A stretch of 46,248 nt of DNA, taken from positions 1-46,248 of the forward strand of contig JWZX01002972.1 in the NCBI GenBank assembly GCA_001275005.1, read 5' to 3'. The position numbers and the translations under genes were made by a program. Numbering within the stretch: position 1 is the first letter of the stretch; every line of letters begins with the position of its first letter. Below the pieces are notes generated by a model, which did no database searches, was not told where the DNA came from, and saw nothing but the letters and a program-made list of their open reading frames with translations. Origin of the DNA: Chrysochromulina tobinii. Its lineage: Eukaryota; Haptophyta; Prymnesiales; Chrysochromulinaceae. Positions 10,671 to 20,245 of this stretch are shown here, piece by piece.

Positions 10671-13079
10671 ATGGAGCCCCACACTGCCACCGGCATAAGT
10701 AGCATCGCTGCCACCATTGCCAGTACCTTCTTTCCGCCTCCGCTTCCTCCATCGCCGACACTACCGCGCTCACCAGAAACCGGTGAGCCACCGACCGAGG
10801 GTCGAACGCGAGCTCCTGAGATCCGCCTGCAAAGACTCGAGCAGCGTGCGGCACGGCACATTCTATTCGAGTACAAGCTTCATCGTGCGTATCGCAAGCC
10901 GCTCAGCTTGGAGCGTGCCATGCAAATGGCTGATGCCCGCATGCCGCATGAGGACGGCAGACTGTACCGTTGCAAGCCACTCACGGAGCCGTACCGCAGC
11001 TGGCGCGACGGTGCTCCTGTCCCGGGCTTCAAGGTATATTACCAGCTCGGCGTGAGCGTTGCCCTTTACATGCGCATGGTGCGTGGCGGCCGGAATCTGT
11101 TTCTGCCGCTCTTTGGAATCTCACTTGTGCCTCTCATTTACAATATGATGGGCTCGAAGGCGACGGCCGACGCAACCATCAACTACGTTCTGCACTCGCT
11201 CGGCAACGCCGACGAGGTCTCGGTGCTCGCGCATGGGGTTCCTGACACTATCATCGTCCTTCTCGCCATGGCCGCCCTTTGCTACGGTGCCCACACGAAT
11301 CGTGCTGTTGCCGCTGAGATTTGTCCACTCCGACCCACCAATGTCAAGCACCTTTCTGCGCGCGACTACACGGTGATGATCGAGGGGCTGCCGCGCGATC
11401 CCATGCTGAGCGTCGAAAGCCTCATCAAGGGACTGCGGGAGCTCTTGGGCTCGTATGGCGAAGTGGTCTGCTGCTCGTTGGCGCGCGCCAACCGCGAGTA
11501 CCTGCAGCTCTTGCGCTCGAGGAAGGATCTGAAGACGACCCTCCTGTATCTTCAAATCGCCGCGCATCGCGCGCCCTTGAGGAGCAAAGACCTTTCTGCG
11601 CGGGCAAAGATTGAGTCCAAGCTCCAGGGCATCGATGCCAAAATTGAAGCTTATTGCAAGCGGCCCACGCATGAGCGAGCGCCATGCGCCGGCACCGGCT
11701 TTGTCACGTTCAACTATCGGGCAGATGCCCGCACGTGCTCGGTTGACCTTCTCAAGAACCCGCGTCGCGCTCTCCAGTTGCAGACAAACCACGGCAAGAC
11801 GGTGGACGTGCACGTCTTGCTCAAGGTATCGGTGCCGCCACACCCGAGCCAGGTTGTGTGGGAGAACCTGCAGTTCACATCGGGCACACGCTTCTTCCGG
11901 CGCCTGGTCGTCAACGCCATCTTGCTGCTACAGTGCGGCCTCTCAACGTACGTGATCGTCCAAGTGACCCACTTGAACGTGGCCGACACGCTCGGGGAGT
12001 ACTCTTCCAGCACGCAGCAGATGGGCACGACGGCGTGGACGACGCTCGTCATCATCCTCTCCAACCTGCTCATCTTTATGACAGCACCGGTGTACGCAGA
12101 GTTCTTCGAGCGCGACATCCGCACCGACCACCGTGAGACGATGCTCGCGATGAAGCTGACCTTCTTCCAGCTGGGCAACGCCTTCGCTGCGGCCCTGTCC
12201 TTCCTGTGGACCAAGAAGGGCGGCGCAAGCGGTGTCTTCGACCGCGCGTGGTACGAGCAAGGCGGGGCCACCACAGTGCTCTCGATGGTGCTCGCTGATA
12301 TCTTCTTCATCAACCCGTTCGTCGAGGGCATGCGCATCTTCGACGTTTTCATCGCCAAGGCGTTGCTCGCGCCGCGCGCGCTTGCGCAGCAGCAGATGAA
12401 TAGCTACTTCGCCGCCGAGAACCCGCTCTACCTTCCCTTTCGGATGCAGCTGCTCCTCAAGCAGCTGGTCTACGGCATCGCGTGGAGCTATGCCTTCCCC
12501 GTCTTCTATCTGCTTATTCTTTGCTTCCTCGCCGTGAGCGTTGTCGTCGACGAGTCCGGTCTGCTCCGCACCTTCAAGGGGCTCGTCACCTCGTCGGACA
12601 AGATGTATGACGCCGCGGTCACGCAGGTGCTTCCCGCCGCGCTCGTGCTCCACTGCCTGCTCGCCTTCTTCACGGCGGCTCACATGGAGATGGAGAACCG
12701 TTGGCTCGTCGACACCACCAACAGCACGAACAAGCAGCATACCATGCTCAACGGCCCCGAGGCGCTTGGTATCACGCTGCGCAACCCCGCCGTCGCACTC
12801 GCGTTCGCCACCGTTGTGATCTCGGTCACCTTTTCCCTTGTCTTCATCACAGTGTTCAAGTTGAGTCGGCAGCGCCTCCACAGTCAGCATAAGAACTCAT
12901 CGGAGAGCTCGATCAAGGGCGTGCACGCCTCGTTTGACGTTGAGGATATGGCCTTTCGAAACATTGATCACGCTGGCGCAAACCCGCAGCTTTACGTGCC
13001 GCCGCTTACGATGCTGCTTCTCGCAAATTGGCGCGATCGCACCGCTTCTCTGACGTACGACCAGGAGCTTCGTGTGTAA
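10671..13079 (+). CDS. OSCA/TMEM63-like cation channel (DUF221 family)
   Basis: The product is 802 residues from the ATG at 10671. About nine to ten hydrophobic segments are visible: near residues 140, 200, 425, 470, 510, 550, 610, 655 and 715. Between the second and third lies a long cytosolic domain (about 230-415) with the OSCA pattern: a ferredoxin-like start (YTVMIEGLPRD), a coiled part, then FVTFNYRADA and VVWENL-RFFRRLVVNAILLL leading into the membrane core. The family consists of mechano- or osmo-gated cation channels and related scramblases in the plasma membrane or endomembranes. The N-terminus is Pro-rich and the C-terminus is a 65-residue cytosolic tail. The start is close to an upstream Pro/Thr-rich stretch with no signal peptide. 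Assignment rests on topology and these motifs, not on a strict family signature. Confidence 0.7.
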   Translation: MEPHTATGISSIAATIASTFFPPPLPPSPTLPRSPETGEPPTEGRTRAPEIRLQRLEQRAARHILFEYKLHRAYRKPLSLERAMQMADARMPHEDGRLYRCKPLTEPYRSWRDGAPVPGFKVYYQLGVSVALYMRMVRGGRNLFLPLFGISLVPLIYNMMGSKATADATINYVLHSLGNADEVSVLAHGVPDTIIVLLAMAALCYGAHTNRAVAAEICPLRPTNVKHLSARDYTVMIEGLPRDPMLSVESLIKGLRELLGSYGEVVCCSLARANREYLQLLRSRKDLKTTLLYLQIAAHRAPLRSKDLSARAKIESKLQGIDAKIEAYCKRPTHERAPCAGTGFVTFNYRADARTCSVDLLKNPRRALQLQTNHGKTVDVHVLLKVSVPPHPSQVVWENLQFTSGTRFFRRLVVNAILLLQCGLSTYVIVQVTHLNVADTLGEYSSSTQQMGTTAWTTLVIILSNLLIFMTAPVYAEFFERDIRTDHRETMLAMKLTFFQLGNAFAAALSFLWTKKGGASGVFDRAWYEQGGATTVLSMVLADIFFINPFVEGMRIFDVFIAKALLAPRALAQQQMNSYFAAENPLYLPFRMQLLLKQLVYGIAWSYAFPVFYLLILCFLAVSVVVDESGLLRTFKGLVTSSDKMYDAAVTQVLPAALVLHCLLAFFTAAHMEMENRWLVDTTNSTNKQHTMLNGPEALGITLRNPAVALAFATVVISVTFSLVFITVFKLSRQRLHSQHKNSSESSIKGVHASFDVEDMAFRNIDHAGANPQLYVPPLTMLLLANWRDRTASLTYDQELRV

Positions 13080-13134
13080 AGTTTGGTGTGAACGGACTTC
13101 GAATTTTTGGACCTGATCGGGAATTTGAAGCGTC

Positions 13135-14997
13135 ATGACGGCCGCCCCTTCCGACCCTGCTACCCCACGCGCGGCGGGCGCTCCAGCGACCCCACGAGGT
13201 GCTGCGGGCCTGCTACCTCCACAGTCCCGTGGTAGTGAGCACCCATGCACGCGTGGTGAGCGGGCGCACCAAGGGCAGGCTCCGCATCTGCGTTCAGAGG
13301 CGGGCAACATCATCTTCGGTGGAAGCACCTGGGCCTCGGGGCAGGGGCACTCTCCCATCGTTGGCGCGTCGTCTGCGCGCGCTTCGGTTCAAGATAAACC
13401 GACGCCTATCTTCGGCAACGAGCCACCGCTGCGGCCGACCGTCGGCAACCGCGCGCATCTGAGCCGCGCGCACCGGCACACAGCGTCAACAGCAGAACAT
13501 GTTATCTTTGGGCACAAGCTTGGTGACGAATCGGAAGCGGCCGGCAAGCCCCTATACGAAAGCATGGCCAAGGAATCGTGCAAGCCGCTTACGCCACGGG
13601 CCGCGGGCATGCCAACGCCGCGGGTGCCGCCGGAGTCTCCCATTTTTGGTAAGCCGCCGCCCAACCGGCCGACCGTGGGAGATCGCGCGCACCTCTCCCG
13701 CGCGTATCGGCACACGATGTCAAGTGCCGACATGCACATCTGCGGCCCGCCTGCGCCCGTCTCGGCCCCGCCTGCTGCATCATCCGAGGAAAGCAGGACG
13801 CTGCTAGGAGCGGCCGGATCTGCGCTATGCCGCGGATCTGCGGCGGACGGCAATGTTGGAGCCTGCTGGCCCGCGAGCGCCGTCGGTCTTCCGCCGCCGC
13901 CGCCGCCGGGCTCGGCAGGTATGCCGGCTGTTCTACCCTCCGCCCCGGCCGTCTATGATCCGCTCTACCTCGCCAAGCCCTCGGGCGCCTCCGAGCAGCC
14001 AGGCACCCGTGCCCCTTGCTTTCTCGATGATGTGCTCGAGCGGGTCGGCCGTCATGCGCCTGGTGCTCCTCAGGCGCAGGTTCATCTGCTCGGCGTCAGG
14101 TATACTGATAGCCTGGCCGGTGTTGCGGTAGGGGCAACCGACCCGACGGCGGGCTATGCTGGGCTGCCGGCGCAGGGTACGGGCACGTTGTCGCAGCCGC
14201 AAGGTACAGTGCATGCAGAGATCTTCGACGATTCGGTGGCGCACCGCGGGGCGCGCCTCGTCAACGGCAGCGCGTATGAAATCTACCGCAACGCGCATGC
14301 CATCGACTCGGTCGCCGTGAATGTCTTCAACGCGCCCGCCCCCCAACCCATCGAGGGCGCGGTGCGCACTGCCGACCAGCTATGCACGCACCCTTGCTTT
14401 GCAGGCGCGGCGGGCATCGCGAGCGATACTGTTCTCGCACAGAGCCATCCGCAGCTGCCCGGCTGTAACGGCATTCCGCACCGTCGGCCGGGACAGACCG
14501 TAGGTATGCTGGGCGAGGTGCTACGCGGCGATACCCGAGCCTTGCCCGACCGCCTCGGTGCGATCTTCCCGTGGGAACTCGCCCCGCCAGCGGCTGCTGC
14601 GCCAGGAAAGCCCGCGCCGGCGGCGGACTATGCGGCCTCCAACGCGGCCCCCGCCGAGCGCGCGCGCTTTCGTGGCAAAGCCAAGGTCACCGAGGTGTCA
14701 GGATCGAACTGGCGAGAGTCGTTTCCAACTGAAGAGGGGGGCATCCTCACGCAGGCAGGATTCCCCGAAGAGGCACCCCGCCGGTGGCACGATAAGCTCT
14801 TCGAGAACCGACTCAAGGGCGTGCTTGCCTCGGATCGCGGCAGGATGCAGCCGCCGGCACGCGCGCTGAAAGGCGTGCCAGTAGGACGCCTGCGTACAGC
14901 GCAAACGTCGGCAGTGGGGTCATCTTCTGCCCGCTTACCCCGATCAGCAGACGCATCGTTGCGTGCAGCGTATGCCAGCAGCTCGCATCGCGGCTGA
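13135..14997 (+). CDS. Unrecognised 620-residue protein with duplicated PTVG-RAHLSRA motif
   Basis: The ATG at 13135 is only 55 bases after the preceding stop. The protein is Pro/Ala/Gly-rich and probably mostly disordered, with no signal peptide or membrane segment. Residues 91-126 and 169-204 repeat one motif (PIFG, then PP-RPTVG-RAHLSRA-RHT-S). Weaker PIFG/IIFGG/VIFGH pieces lie around 58-126. A conserved-looking patch follows near residues 410-520 and a basic tail ends the protein. Short repeats of this kind occur in microtubule inner and other axonemal proteins, and the next gene is calflagin-like, so a flagellar role is a guess. I do not recognise the family. Confidence 0.65.
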   Translation: MTAAPSDPATPRAAGAPATPRGAAGLLPPQSRGSEHPCTRGERAHQGQAPHLRSEAGNIIFGGSTWASGQGHSPIVGASSARASVQDKPTPIFGNEPPLRPTVGNRAHLSRAHRHTASTAEHVIFGHKLGDESEAAGKPLYESMAKESCKPLTPRAAGMPTPRVPPESPIFGKPPPNRPTVGDRAHLSRAYRHTMSSADMHICGPPAPVSAPPAASSEESRTLLGAAGSALCRGSAADGNVGACWPASAVGLPPPPPPGSAGMPAVLPSAPAVYDPLYLAKPSGASEQPGTRAPCFLDDVLERVGRHAPGAPQAQVHLLGVRYTDSLAGVAVGATDPTAGYAGLPAQGTGTLSQPQGTVHAEIFDDSVAHRGARLVNGSAYEIYRNAHAIDSVAVNVFNAPAPQPIEGAVRTADQLCTHPCFAGAAGIASDTVLAQSHPQLPGCNGIPHRRPGQTVGMLGEVLRGDTRALPDRLGAIFPWELAPPAAAAPGKPAPAADYAASNAAPAERARFRGKAKVTEVSGSNWRESFPTEEGGILTQAGFPEEAPRRWHDKLFENRLKGVLASDRGRMQPPARALKGVPVGRLRTAQTSAVGSSSARLPRSADASLRAAYASSSHRG

Positions 14998-15343
14998 TAC
15001 CAGGCACCAAACAGATCACACTCTGCGCTTTGAGTCTTGACTGGACGATATCAAAGATTCAGAGAATTGCACGGGGGCCGCCCAGGCCCAGCGCCAATGC
15101 CTTCCCGCGGCTGAAGTTCAGAACGCCATCCTGAGGTTGTGATTTACCGTGTGTGACTGTGTAGCACCCCCGGAAGAGCCACAAATTGACTTGGCAGTTG
15201 GCTCTTGGGTATCGGATCATAACAGCTACAAAATGGCTGTGAAGGTGTACGCCGGTCCGGTTTCTTGGTAGTCGTTTCATAACCTGGCTGTGAACCATTG
15301 ACTGTGAATTCATAATGAAGTGCCGAAAAATTCGCGTGTGCGG
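14998..15343 (+). promoter_or_regulatory. Upstream region of EF-hand gene
   Basis: No gene is seen. TGGCTGTGAA occurs twice (near 15231 and 15284). An out-of-frame ATG at 15315 precedes the chosen start and could act as an upstream start. Confidence 0.35.
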
Positions 15344-18300
15344 ATGCAAGTCATCAGCTCAGACGCCCCGAACGCTTTTGAGCCGAGTGAAGAATTGCCG
15401 CCAAATTTGCTCCCACGTGAGCCCAGCGCGCTCAAAGAGCTGCGTGGGGTCCTGAGTAAGACCATGCCAAGGATCATCAATCTCTTATACGACTGGGATC
15501 CCAACTGCAACGGCAACATAACGAGAGCTGAGTTCCACCGAGCGCTGACTCATCTGAACTTCGACGCATCAGGTGCGACCATTAATGCGCTCTTTAGCCT
15601 CAGCGATTCCAATGGTGACGATGTCGTCAGCTTTCGTGAGCTTCAACAGGTCATTTACAACTCGCCACCCACCGTGCAGGATAAAATCCTCTTCGATGGA
15701 GCCGCCCTCGCCACAACCCACTCCACCGCCCCTGTCTCTACCTCCGCCGACATCTCCACCGTCTCTGCCGCCATTTCTTGCTCCACCGTTCCCTCCACCT
15801 CTCTCACCGCCACCCTCACTCCCACTGCCCTCACCACCCCTATGGCGTCTACATCCCTTACTCACTCCCTTACCACCAACCCACCCCTCCGCGCCTTCAC
15901 TGCTGTCAGCTCCATCGCCTCCGCCACTAAGCCCGCCGCCGAGCCTGCCGCATCAATCTCGAGTTCGGATGCCTCTACTCAGACACTGCTCTCGGGCGAT
16001 GAGATTGGGAACGCACTGAAGGCGGCAGAGCGCGCCATGGCGGCGGCAGAGGACGCCCGGCAGGAAGCGATTACAAAGGTAGCCGCAGCTGAGACCAAAG
16101 TAGCTGCCGCGGAGGCGGAGTTTAGGACGAAGGCAGCCGTAGCTGAAGCCAAAGTAGCAGATGTTGAGGCAGAGTTTAGGGCAAAGCTTGCTTCCGCGGA
16201 GGCGCGGCATGTGTGGCAGAAGGGCATGTCAGTTGCGCAGAGAAAAGCAGCCGACGCCGAAATAGTCGAAGCTCGTGACGAGGCAGCTCGCGCAACGGCG
16301 CGGGCGCTGAGTGTTGAGGCAGACGCGCGGCGCCTCGAGGCGGAGGCTAGGCACGAAGAAGAGGAAGCGAAGCGACAGCTGAGGCTTCAGATGGATGAGG
16401 TGCGACGGCTCAAGCTCAAGGTGGCCGAGGCCGAGGAAGCCAAAGAGCGCGAACGGGCTCAGGCTGAAGATGCCATCGCCGAGGCGGCGCGAGCTCGCCG
16501 ACTCGAAGCCGAGGCGGTGCGACAGGCTGAACAAGACGTGGAGGAGGCCAAGCGGCGCGAGCGGGAGGCCGTCGAGAAGGCCACCCGAGAGGTTCTGAGA
16601 AGTCACGAAGCGATGCAAACTGCTTTGCAGCAAGTCGAGGCTGCACAGCGCGCCGAAGCCTCTGCAAAGCGCGCCGAGGGCGCTGCCAGGGACGCTAAGG
16701 CAGACGCCGAACGGAGAGAGCGTGAGGCGCAGCTGCGAGCCGCAGACGCTGCACGTTCCGCTGCGACACAGGCAGAGATGAATGCCGAGGCTCTAGCGGA
16801 GGCGTCGGCACACACAGAAACGTTGAAGGCAGAGTGGGCACACCACCAGCGCAGCATGTTGGATTGGAAACGAGAAAAGGATGCCTTGACACGAGAGCTT
16901 GGTGACATGCGAGTGGCGCTCCACGAGAAGCGCAACGAGCTCACTGTCGCACAGGACGCCTTGTACGCACGCACTCGATCTTTGGAAAAGGCGCAGCGCG
17001 ATGCCGTGACCATGGCTCGCAAGCTCATTCACGTTGCTGAGTGGCACGCAGAGCATGGAGGCCCGTCACTCGAACAGTCCCCGCGTTCCCTCACGCTGGA
17101 TTCGACCACGTACGACTCTTCCTTTGCAAGCCCCATGATGAGTGAATCACAGCCGCAAGTGGTTGCTGCGTCCGTGCCTGCTGCTCAAACGCAACATCGG
17201 ACGTCCTCTCTGCCTCGACCTTTCACCATAGCTCAACCATCGCCTTCTTACGCCCTTTCCTCGCAGCTGACGTCATCGGCACGGCACTCGCCTTCGCACA
17301 CCAGTGGACCATCACATGCAACAGAACAGCGACCGGACTTTGTGAACATGAGAGATGAGGTGGCGTTTCCAAGGCAGCAGCCGGCCGTCAATAGGAGCCC
17401 ATCGCCATGCTTAGATGCCCTGGGCTCGATGCAGCCTGGGCATGCGAGCGTGGGAGCGCAAGCAGCACCCCCTCACCGGCAGCTGCGTGAACACGCCTCT
17501 CGTGTTGACTCTTGTTCACTACCACCACCGCCGCGGCCGCACACGAGTGAGTGCGCATCCCTTTCCGTGCAGCAGCCCGGGGAAACTTACGTGGGCGTCG
17601 ATCCTTCAACTCCGAAGCCGCTTGCTCAGTTCCTCGTCTGCTTTCAGTGCACCAGCAAAGAAGCCGCATCAAGTCAAAGGCGAGAAGAGCTCTTCTCTCG
17701 ATTTGCTTCTGGCGCTCGAGGATACCTGACACTGGCCGAAGTTTGCGCGGGCGTCCAGTCGTTGCTCGTAAGCCACCACGGCAAGGAGGGCGCCGTGGTC
17801 TATCAACGGTATTTTCGGTCCTACATCCGAGCATACACTTGCGCCAAGGAGGCTGTCCCCCCACGAGCCAATCGGCCGGCCGATGGCGACTTTGTCACGA
17901 AGTCTGAGTTTGGGTTCCTGCTCGTCTACTTGGGCGTCTATGCGACGCTCTATGAGGTTTTCGCTTATGTCATCGACGTTGGGCAGGTGAGGTGGGCAGG
18001 TGAGGTGGGCGACCAGGATCATCGTATTACAAGAAAGGAGTGGAATTCAGCCATCAACAAGGTTCGCAACGCAGGTAGCTCGTGGGCTCCATACGTTCGG
18101 CTACGTAATGCTAATACCTTCGATTTTGATATCATGGATCACAATGGTGGCGGGGTGGTCGACTTTCGCCAGTTCTGTCTGTGGGTTGAGGCTGCAGAGC
18201 AAGCTAGCTTTGATAGTGGCGCCGTTGAGCCCATCGATGCGCCGCACGCATTCCTCTCTTCGCCCTTGCCTCACATCGTCAGCGGCAGCGAGGAGCGCGC

Positions 18301-18385
18301 TAGTGACATCATCTGGCGAGCCTGCGGATATCACTTATCAGCCGGCGAGGCTACAGCAAGGCGCGGCCTGCGGCGAGCTCACTAA
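15344..18385 (+). CDS. EF-hand / coiled-coil protein with calflagin-like C-terminus
   Basis: The product is 1013 residues from the first in-frame ATG (15344). Two complete EF-hand loops lie at residues 52-63 (D-N-N...E) and 88-99 (D-N-D...E). A Ser/Thr/Ala-rich spacer (about 110-220) leads into a long Ala/Glu/Arg coiled coil (about 225-565), then a disordered Ser/Pro-rich linker. The C-terminal 250 residues resemble the four-EF-hand module of flagellar calcium-binding proteins (calflagins): ARGYLTLAEV, then FDIMDHNGGGVVDFRQFCLW, whose last loop ends in Gln where Glu is usual. It is therefore a likely Ca2+-responsive structural protein, with flagellum or cytoskeleton as the inferred site. It lacks the N-terminal myristoylation signal typical of calflagins. 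Confidence 0.75.
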   Translation: MQVISSDAPNAFEPSEELPPNLLPREPSALKELRGVLSKTMPRIINLLYDWDPNCNGNITRAEFHRALTHLNFDASGATINALFSLSDSNGDDVVSFRELQQVIYNSPPTVQDKILFDGAALATTHSTAPVSTSADISTVSAAISCSTVPSTSLTATLTPTALTTPMASTSLTHSLTTNPPLRAFTAVSSIASATKPAAEPAASISSSDASTQTLLSGDEIGNALKAAERAMAAAEDARQEAITKVAAAETKVAAAEAEFRTKAAVAEAKVADVEAEFRAKLASAEARHVWQKGMSVAQRKAADAEIVEARDEAARATARALSVEADARRLEAEARHEEEEAKRQLRLQMDEVRRLKLKVAEAEEAKERERAQAEDAIAEAARARRLEAEAVRQAEQDVEEAKRREREAVEKATREVLRSHEAMQTALQQVEAAQRAEASAKRAEGAARDAKADAERREREAQLRAADAARSAATQAEMNAEALAEASAHTETLKAEWAHHQRSMLDWKREKDALTRELGDMRVALHEKRNELTVAQDALYARTRSLEKAQRDAVTMARKLIHVAEWHAEHGGPSLEQSPRSLTLDSTTYDSSFASPMMSESQPQVVAASVPAAQTQHRTSSLPRPFTIAQPSPSYALSSQLTSSARHSPSHTSGPSHATEQRPDFVNMRDEVAFPRQQPAVNRSPSPCLDALGSMQPGHASVGAQAAPPHRQLREHASRVDSCSLPPPPRPHTSECASLSVQQPGETYVGVDPSTPKPLAQFLVCFQCTSKEAASSQRREELFSRFASGARGYLTLAEVCAGVQSLLVSHHGKEGAVVYQRYFRSYIRAYTCAKEAVPPRANRPADGDFVTKSEFGFLLVYLGVYATLYEVFAYVIDVGQVRWAGEVGDQDHRITRKEWNSAINKVRNAGSSWAPYVRLRNANTFDFDIMDHNGGGVVDFRQFCLWVEAAEQASFDSGAVEPIDAPHAFLSSPLPHIVSGSEERASDIIWRACGYHLSAGEATARRGLRRAH

Positions 18386-18890
18386 GGTCAGCCCTACTCC
18401 AGTTTTTGGCTCTTAGTTCTTCGAGAAGTAGTTGTCGAAGTAGTTGCAAGTCTTGAGGACCGCCGAGCTACTAGGCTGCGGGCCCGCCGCTCTGGCGCCT
18501 GCGGCTGCGCGCTCTTCGTTCGTTCTGTACCCGCGGCGTGCCCGGAACACGATAACGTTCCTTGGTGAGGGTGTGCTTCGATCGAATTACGAATATATGT
18601 GGCTGAATAAAGTCATTAGCTCAATTTTTACATTACTACACCGCGGCGTGGCGTCACTGCAGCTCTCGTCCGGTCTCGGCACGGTGGGCGGTGAAAAACC
18701 CCGCCACGGTAAGCCAATATACGAAAGCAATAATCCGCACGCGCGCCGCGCGGAGCCCGGACGCGCCGGCGCGGCGAGAGTCGCTCTCTCAGGTCTCCAC
18801 CCACCTTGTGAAATTACCGGTTGCGTATCGCGGTAGACTCGAGCGCTCACACGAAGCGGTGCATGCACACGCACATGCGCAACTCGACGC
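18386..18890. other. Convergent intergenic region with AATAAA
   Basis: This lies between two converging genes. It contains a GAAGTAGTTG direct repeat (near 18424 and 18438) and a single AATAAA at 18606-18611 that could serve as a polyadenylation signal for the plus-strand gene. No RNA gene or protein frame is convincing. Confidence 0.4.
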
Positions 18891-20024
18891 TCATGCCGCC
18901 ATGCGTGCAGCTCGTCCACGGCCGCGGCCCCGGCTGCGGCCCCTGCGGCCCCGGCCCTTGCTCCCGACCACGCCCTCAGGCACGACCGCCCGGGAGACAT
19001 GGTGTGAGATCGCCTTGGCGCTCTGGTCAAGCTTGTCGAGATCGCAGCGGTAGTACCAACTGCAGTCGTTGGCCTTCCGGGAGAAGGAGACGTAATTGCA
19101 TCGGGCGCAGAAGTGCAGGCACCAGTCGGCGCACGTCTCGAGCGAGTGCACGTCGCCAAATCCAAAGCGGTTGTCGTCGAGCGTGATCATCCCCTTGTCT
19201 CCGAGATTGCAGTCGCCAAGGCCATCTTCGACGTCCGTCGCTTCGCAAAAGCCAGGGAGGCCCTCGTCGGGCGCAGCGCGCAATGTCGCCGGTCGGATGC
19301 GCTTCGGGTGTGGGGTTTCCGGCTGCGCGCGCGCAGCTATGCCGTTCGGGCCGGCGAGGAAGCGCGCGAGGTGGAAGACACCCCAGCGGCCCGGGCGATC
19401 GTAAAAGGGCGACTGGTAACTCGCCTCGCCGTCGAGGAAGCCGCCCTCGTCATAGAAGACACGTGAGATCACACCCTTGTATTGGCGAGTCAGCCGCGGA
19501 AGCGTCTTCATGTCCGTCTTCCAGTGCGTGTCATGCGCAACGTAGATGCTCGCATTGGTTTGCGTGCGCGCGTGGACTGCGAGCAGCAGCTTGAGCCATT
19601 TCTCGTTTTGCGCCTCTGAGTCCATCGGCCACCAGAAGTACACGTCGCACTTTGAGAGTGCCTCTGGCGTCTTCTCAGCAACATCCTCGAACGGTTTGCA
19701 CAGCACACGGAAACCGCGAGCGCGCAGCTTCTTGCAGTAGACCACGTCAAGCTCAATCGCCGTCACGCTCGCAGCGTGGTGCGACACGCACGACATAATA
19801 TCACCATTTCTTGTACCGATCTCGCAAAAGTTTCTGCCGGCCACGCGGTTGGCGAGGAAGTCGGCAACAGCGAGTGGTGAACGAATAGGGTACTTGTCGA
19901 CCGTCGTGAAGTTAGGCAGGCTCCAGCAGTGTGATGGGGGCGGGTGCCAAACAGGAACAGAAGACGGCATGAGCGCGCGCACGCTCCTAGCGAAAAACAC
20001 ACACGCTGAAGTTGTGAACGACAT
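18891..20024 (-). CDS. Methyltransferase-like domain fused to PAN/apple-like Cys-rich domain
   Basis: The product is 377 residues from ATG 20022-20024; another in-frame ATG lies 40 codons upstream. Residues 1-20 form a weak signal peptide or anchor. Residues 60-225 look like a class I methyltransferase-type Rossmann fold: an E-I-G-T-R-N-G glycine loop at 69-75, a VTAIELD second strand at 87-93 and a D-V-Y-F-W-W strand at 127-132. Residues 260-327 contain eight cysteines (260, 272, 298, 302, 306, 309, 321, 327) around CNYVSFSRKANDCSWY, resembling PAN/apple modules of secreted proteins. An Arg/Gly-rich tail follows. I infer a secretory-pathway protein that may modify glycans or other small substrates; catalysis is not proven because the acceptor-side residues are unknown. 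Confidence 0.65.
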   Translation of the reverse strand: MSFTTSACVFFARSVRALMPSSVPVWHPPPSHCWSLPNFTTVDKYPIRSPLAVADFLANRVAGRNFCEIGTRNGDIMSCVSHHAASVTAIELDVVYCKKLRARGFRVLCKPFEDVAEKTPEALSKCDVYFWWPMDSEAQNEKWLKLLLAVHARTQTNASIYVAHDTHWKTDMKTLPRLTRQYKGVISRVFYDEGGFLDGEASYQSPFYDRPGRWGVFHLARFLAGPNGIAARAQPETPHPKRIRPATLRAAPDEGLPGFCEATDVEDGLGDCNLGDKGMITLDDNRFGFGDVHSLETCADWCLHFCARCNYVSFSRKANDCSWYYRCDLDKLDQSAKAISHHVSRAVVPEGVVGSKGRGRRGRSRGRGRGRAARMAA

Positions 20025-20245
20025 GTGAACGATAGCCGGGGGCCGTCCGCTAGATACGCATATCTCACCGGGCGCCCGGGGCCAAGAGCACAAATACAGT
20101 GGCGGTGTAACACAAGTCCTGGTTTTACACCCTGCTGTGGTCATCGGATTTGTTCGACGGGCAGGGCAGCCTGGTCGTGGCGCCAACTGGTGCTGCCGTC
20201 TGCCGAACTTCTATCCTGCTTGCCGTGTAGTCCTGCCGCTGCCAC

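Noticed and set aside
13543-18735. 22-base similarity (19 matches) between 13543-13564 and about 18710-18731
   Set aside because: With this many base pairs in the window, a match of that quality is expected by chance many times.
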